Positions 62,301 to 64,000 of a stretch of DNA of 64,000 bases are shown piece after piece. Made by a program: the position numbers and the translations under genes. The stretch is from Rhodamnia argentea (lineage: Eukaryota; Streptophyta; Magnoliopsida; Myrtales; Myrtaceae): the NCBI RefSeq assembly GCF_020921035.1, contig NC_063157.1, forward strand, positions 868,001-932,000, in the 5' to 3' direction. Every line of letters starts with the position of its first letter. The first letter of the stretch is position 1. Below the pieces are notes generated by a model that worked only from the letters and a program-made list of their open reading frames with translations, was not told where the DNA came from and searched no databases.

Positions 62301-63047
62301 AAGTTAGTACAAGAATTTTTAGTTTGCAAACTACCATGTAAGGTGGGTAAATTTATAGAACTGTTGGTAAATCGGCTACAAGGAAGCTGAAAAAATGGAC
62401 ACTCATTTGAATGCTCACTAAATCATTTTATCTTATAAATAAATCAGTATAAATCCAAAATTTCTTTAAAAAATAATATTTAACAAAAGAGTAGAATATT
62501 GAAGTAAGTGGATCGTATTTGACTATCAGTAATAATCTAACTAATTATTTAGTAACCCGCCCACACATGGCTGAGATGGTGAGAGTGAGCTTTTCCCTTG
62601 TCGCGGGACGCAGGCGTAAGCTGTTGCGGCTGTACGGATTCTCGATTATAAAAAAAAAAAAACTAATTATTTAGTATGACATTATTGAAAATTTTGTTAC
62701 CTGTCAATGCGGTTCTTGAGCTTCAACAAGAAGCTCTCGTTGTCCTCGTCGGTCACCCTCACCAACCTCTCGACCAACTTCTTCCTCTCCTGGAATCCGA
62801 GGTTCAGGATGTCGACCTCGTCTGCTCGACCGTGCGAGGCGGTCAAAATGCCCTTCCTCAGGCGGTCGAACGTGGGGAGCCTCTCAAGGGCAGCCCATTT
62901 GAGAGCTTCTTCTTCGTCGTCGTCATCCTCGTCTCCTCGGCGCGACAAGGACCTCGAGAAGACCTCGTCCATCCTGCTGTTCCTCCACATGCCGGAGCTG
63001 CTCGCGCGAAGGCTCTTGCTCGCTCTGTAGACATCTCCTCCCTCCAT
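53341..63047 (-). CDS. Full-size ABCG/PDR transporter (AtABCG40/PDR12-like)
   Basis: Twenty-four exons on the minus strand: 63047-62701, 59900-59780, 59591-59503, 59358-59274, 59149-58990, 58888-58812, 58594-58541, 58449-58359, 58258-57957, 57852-57571, 57496-57180, 57071-56911, 56818-56715, 56618-56456, 56379-56263, 56119-55986, 55857-55525, 55311-55021, 54934-54851, 54763-54630, 54518-54291, 54207-54036, 53941-53687 and 53601-53341. They join without a frame break to 1453 residues, the usual PDR length. PDR proteins are plasma-membrane exporters or importers; AtABCG40 imports abscisic acid, and tobacco PDR1-type relatives export defence terpenoids. The first nucleotide-binding domain has Walker A 'GPPSSGKTT' (192-200), signature 'ISGGQ' (331-335) and Walker B D355-E356. 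The second has 'GVSGAGKTT' (900-908), a degenerate signature 'LSTEQ' (1007-1011) and D1031-E1032. Both hydrophobic domains are present ('[20 protein letters not shown]'; '[18 protein letters not shown]'). Substrate cannot be read from sequence. Confidence 0.95.
60254..60400. repeat. 54-bp direct repeat plus inverted partial copy in ABCG intron 1
   Basis: 'ccctcattgttTagattgat' and what follows ('attttgtgtttagtgtt') occurs at 60254 and again 54 bp later at 60308. A shortened inverted version ('agattaatattagaaaacac', then 'taaacagtgagga') follows near 60373. Simple AT runs link the copies. Confidence 0.6.
60850..62400. repeat. Large imperfect palindrome of TTACCAAC / GTTGGTAA motifs in ABCG intron 1
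   Basis: The left half (about 60850-61620) carries exact TTACCAAC at 60954, 60967, 61131, 61154, 61368, 61503, 61523 and 61606, plus many one-off variants such as 'ctaccaac' and 'ttatcaac'. The right half (about 61630-62400) carries the inverse, GTTGGTAA, at 61875, 62068, 62212 and 62363, with variants 'gttggtat' and 'attggtaa'. Orientation switches once, near 61630. No open frame of note lies inside. Clusters of a short motif in opposite orientation at both ends resemble the subterminal transposase-binding repeats of CACTA or fold-back elements, but I see no CACTA end, so the family is unassigned. Confidence 0.7.
62540..62676 (+). mobile_element. SINE-like retroposon with 15-bp target duplication
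   Basis: The 15-mer ACTAATTATTTAGTA occurs at 62540-62554 and again, identical, at 62662-62676. Between them (62555-62661) is 107 bp of GC-rich sequence unlike its surroundings, containing 'tggctgagatggtgagagtg', and ending in a run of 12 A. The poly-A end with a long perfect target duplication is the mark of LINE-assisted retroposition. The 'tggctgagatggt' phrase could be a remnant Pol III box A. I do not recognise the SINE family, and it could instead be a retroposed small RNA. It lies 25 bp from the donor site of ABCG exon 1. Confidence 0.8.
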
Positions 63048-64000
63048 GAATGAATGGATGCGTCCCCGAGATTGATTCTTTTAGGATAGTATAGAAAAGA
63101 TGGGCCACGAATCGAGCATTGTTTCGAGGGGGCTGCGAAAGAACGCGGGGAGGCGAAAAATGTTAATTTTTGGAGAGAGAGATTACAGATTTTGGCCGAC
63201 AATTGGCGGCTTTCGATGTATCAGCTCAACTCTCTATTAATGTAGTTGCATCGGCATTCTGGGTTGAAGATGTAGGGAACGAAAGAACAACGAAACGTAC
63301 TATGGGTGCATTTGTCTCTAGGAAAGAAATACGTTATCTTTAAATATTACAAACCTCCTTCACCACTTTGTAAACTCAAGATAATTTGATCAAGTAGAGG
63401 TGCCAACTGTCATGTCAGGAGATGTATTATCATCTAAAGCACTTGTCTCTTCATTTACATCATTATGGTCAGTTGAATGTCCACAATCGCGATCCAAATA
63501 TGTCCTTTCAGAATCTGTATCAGATGAATCCATAATCTAGATGCATTATCACTTTCGTGTATGAATGAACAAGTTTCGAGAGAAAGGGTTTTCGATCGTG
63601 TGGAATTGGAGATTTCCGATGAATGCATAGTTCACGATTAGCTTGATTAAAGTTGCTCTATGGATTATCAATGAACATGCGCTATTGTTGTGTAGATTCT
63701 ATAGTGGACCGCTCGGCTTGTCTTTTGTTTTGCTTGGGATATAGTGTTAGGTTTTCCATTTAGGGTGGTCGTGACTTTACATTACTGCCTACGAATTAGA
63801 TTATTACAGTACTAGTTATTATATAGCTCCTTCTCTTCGTGAACATAGGTAGAAGTGGCACACACGAAGCGCGATTGCTAAAATTTTGGAGAAGAAAGCG
63901 AGTGATCGACTGCCATTATTTTTATTTTCCTTTTTGTGGATCGTGAAATAGCAACAAATCAAATTGTTTTTTCAGTGAAGGTAGGCCAAGGAGAAGTTAT
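63048..64000. other. ABCG upstream region
   Basis: This is the promoter side of the ABCG gene. A 47-codon acidic open frame lies on the minus strand at 63390-63533. The rest is AT-rich sequence with no gene, RNA or repeat that I can name. Confidence 0.4.
63390..63533 (-). CDS. Possible short acidic ORF, unrecognised
   Basis: A 47-codon frame from ATG 63533 to TGA 63390 reads 'MDSSDTDSERTYLDRDCG' and continues with a D/E/T/S-rich composition. Such acidic Ser/Thr-rich stretches occur at the N-terminus of many plant transposase-derived or nuclear proteins, but I cannot name a family. It could be an exon of a gene continuing beyond what I can follow, a transposon fragment or chance. Confidence 0.2.
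   Translation of the reverse strand: MDSSDTDSERTYLDRDCGHSTDHNDVNEETSALDDNTSPDMTVGTST

Noticed and set aside
1-64000. CRISPR arrays, bacterial operons, tRNA or rRNA genes.
   Set aside because: None was seen by eye; tandem repeats present have the form of microsatellites and transposon parts. A tRNA search program could still find a short gene that I missed.

Overview
This is a window of plant nuclear DNA from a eudicot, probably a woody rosid; Myrtales is my best guess, but that is an impression only. The signs are AT-rich intergenic DNA, short GT-AG introns, CT/GA microsatellites beside gene starts, P-class PPR genes, a polygalacturonase, a PDR-type ABCG transporter, and many MITEs and retroelement remnants. 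Nothing bacterial or viral was seen.

Nine protein genes look intact, and I could join their exons without breaking frame. In order: (1) a 821-residue PPR protein (+, 858-3323); (2) a convergent 522-residue PPR protein (-, 4481-6049); (3) a GLYI4-like glyoxalase/VOC protein (+, 12467-13512, 3 exons); (4) a GH28 polygalacturonase (-, 14681-18083, 9 exons); (5) a MASS-type small MAPK-substrate protein (-, 25396-25821); (6) an aspartate/glutamate racemase-family protein (+, 33342-36179, 2 exons); (7) a BADC protein, the biotin-less partner of plastid acetyl-CoA carboxylase (-, 37270-41353, 9 exons); (8) a TruA/PUS1-family pseudouridine synthase (-, 43451-47808, 7 exons); (9) a full-size ABCG/PDR transporter of the AtABCG40 type (-, 53341-63047, 24 exons, 1453 residues).

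As I remember the Arabidopsis loci, the closest relatives of these genes fall in three chromosome-1 blocks (near At1g15380-15520, At1g52620-52670 and At1g80160-80180). The window therefore looks like an ancestral gene order that Arabidopsis split after duplication. The genes do not form one pathway: organelle RNA processing (PPRs), methylglyoxal-type metabolism (VOC), cell wall (GH28), stomatal/MAPK signalling (MASS), fatty-acid synthesis control (BADC), RNA modification (PUS) and transport (ABCG) simply sit side by side.

The spaces between genes hold the mobile DNA. A decayed hAT transposon (6245-9020) keeps 14-bp ends and a near-perfect 8-bp target duplication. Two Mutator-like non-autonomous elements (11736-11980 and 31856-32383) share ends and have 9-bp target duplications. 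A long-TIR element (48797-52510) has been split by a solo LTR of Tat/Ogre type. There are several fold-back MITEs and a gag remnant (about 19560-20820, -). Intron 1 of the ABCG gene holds the oddest structure: a roughly 1.5-kb imperfect palindrome built from many TTACCAAC motifs in one arm and GTTGGTAA in the other, next to a SINE-like retroposon with a 15-bp target duplication.
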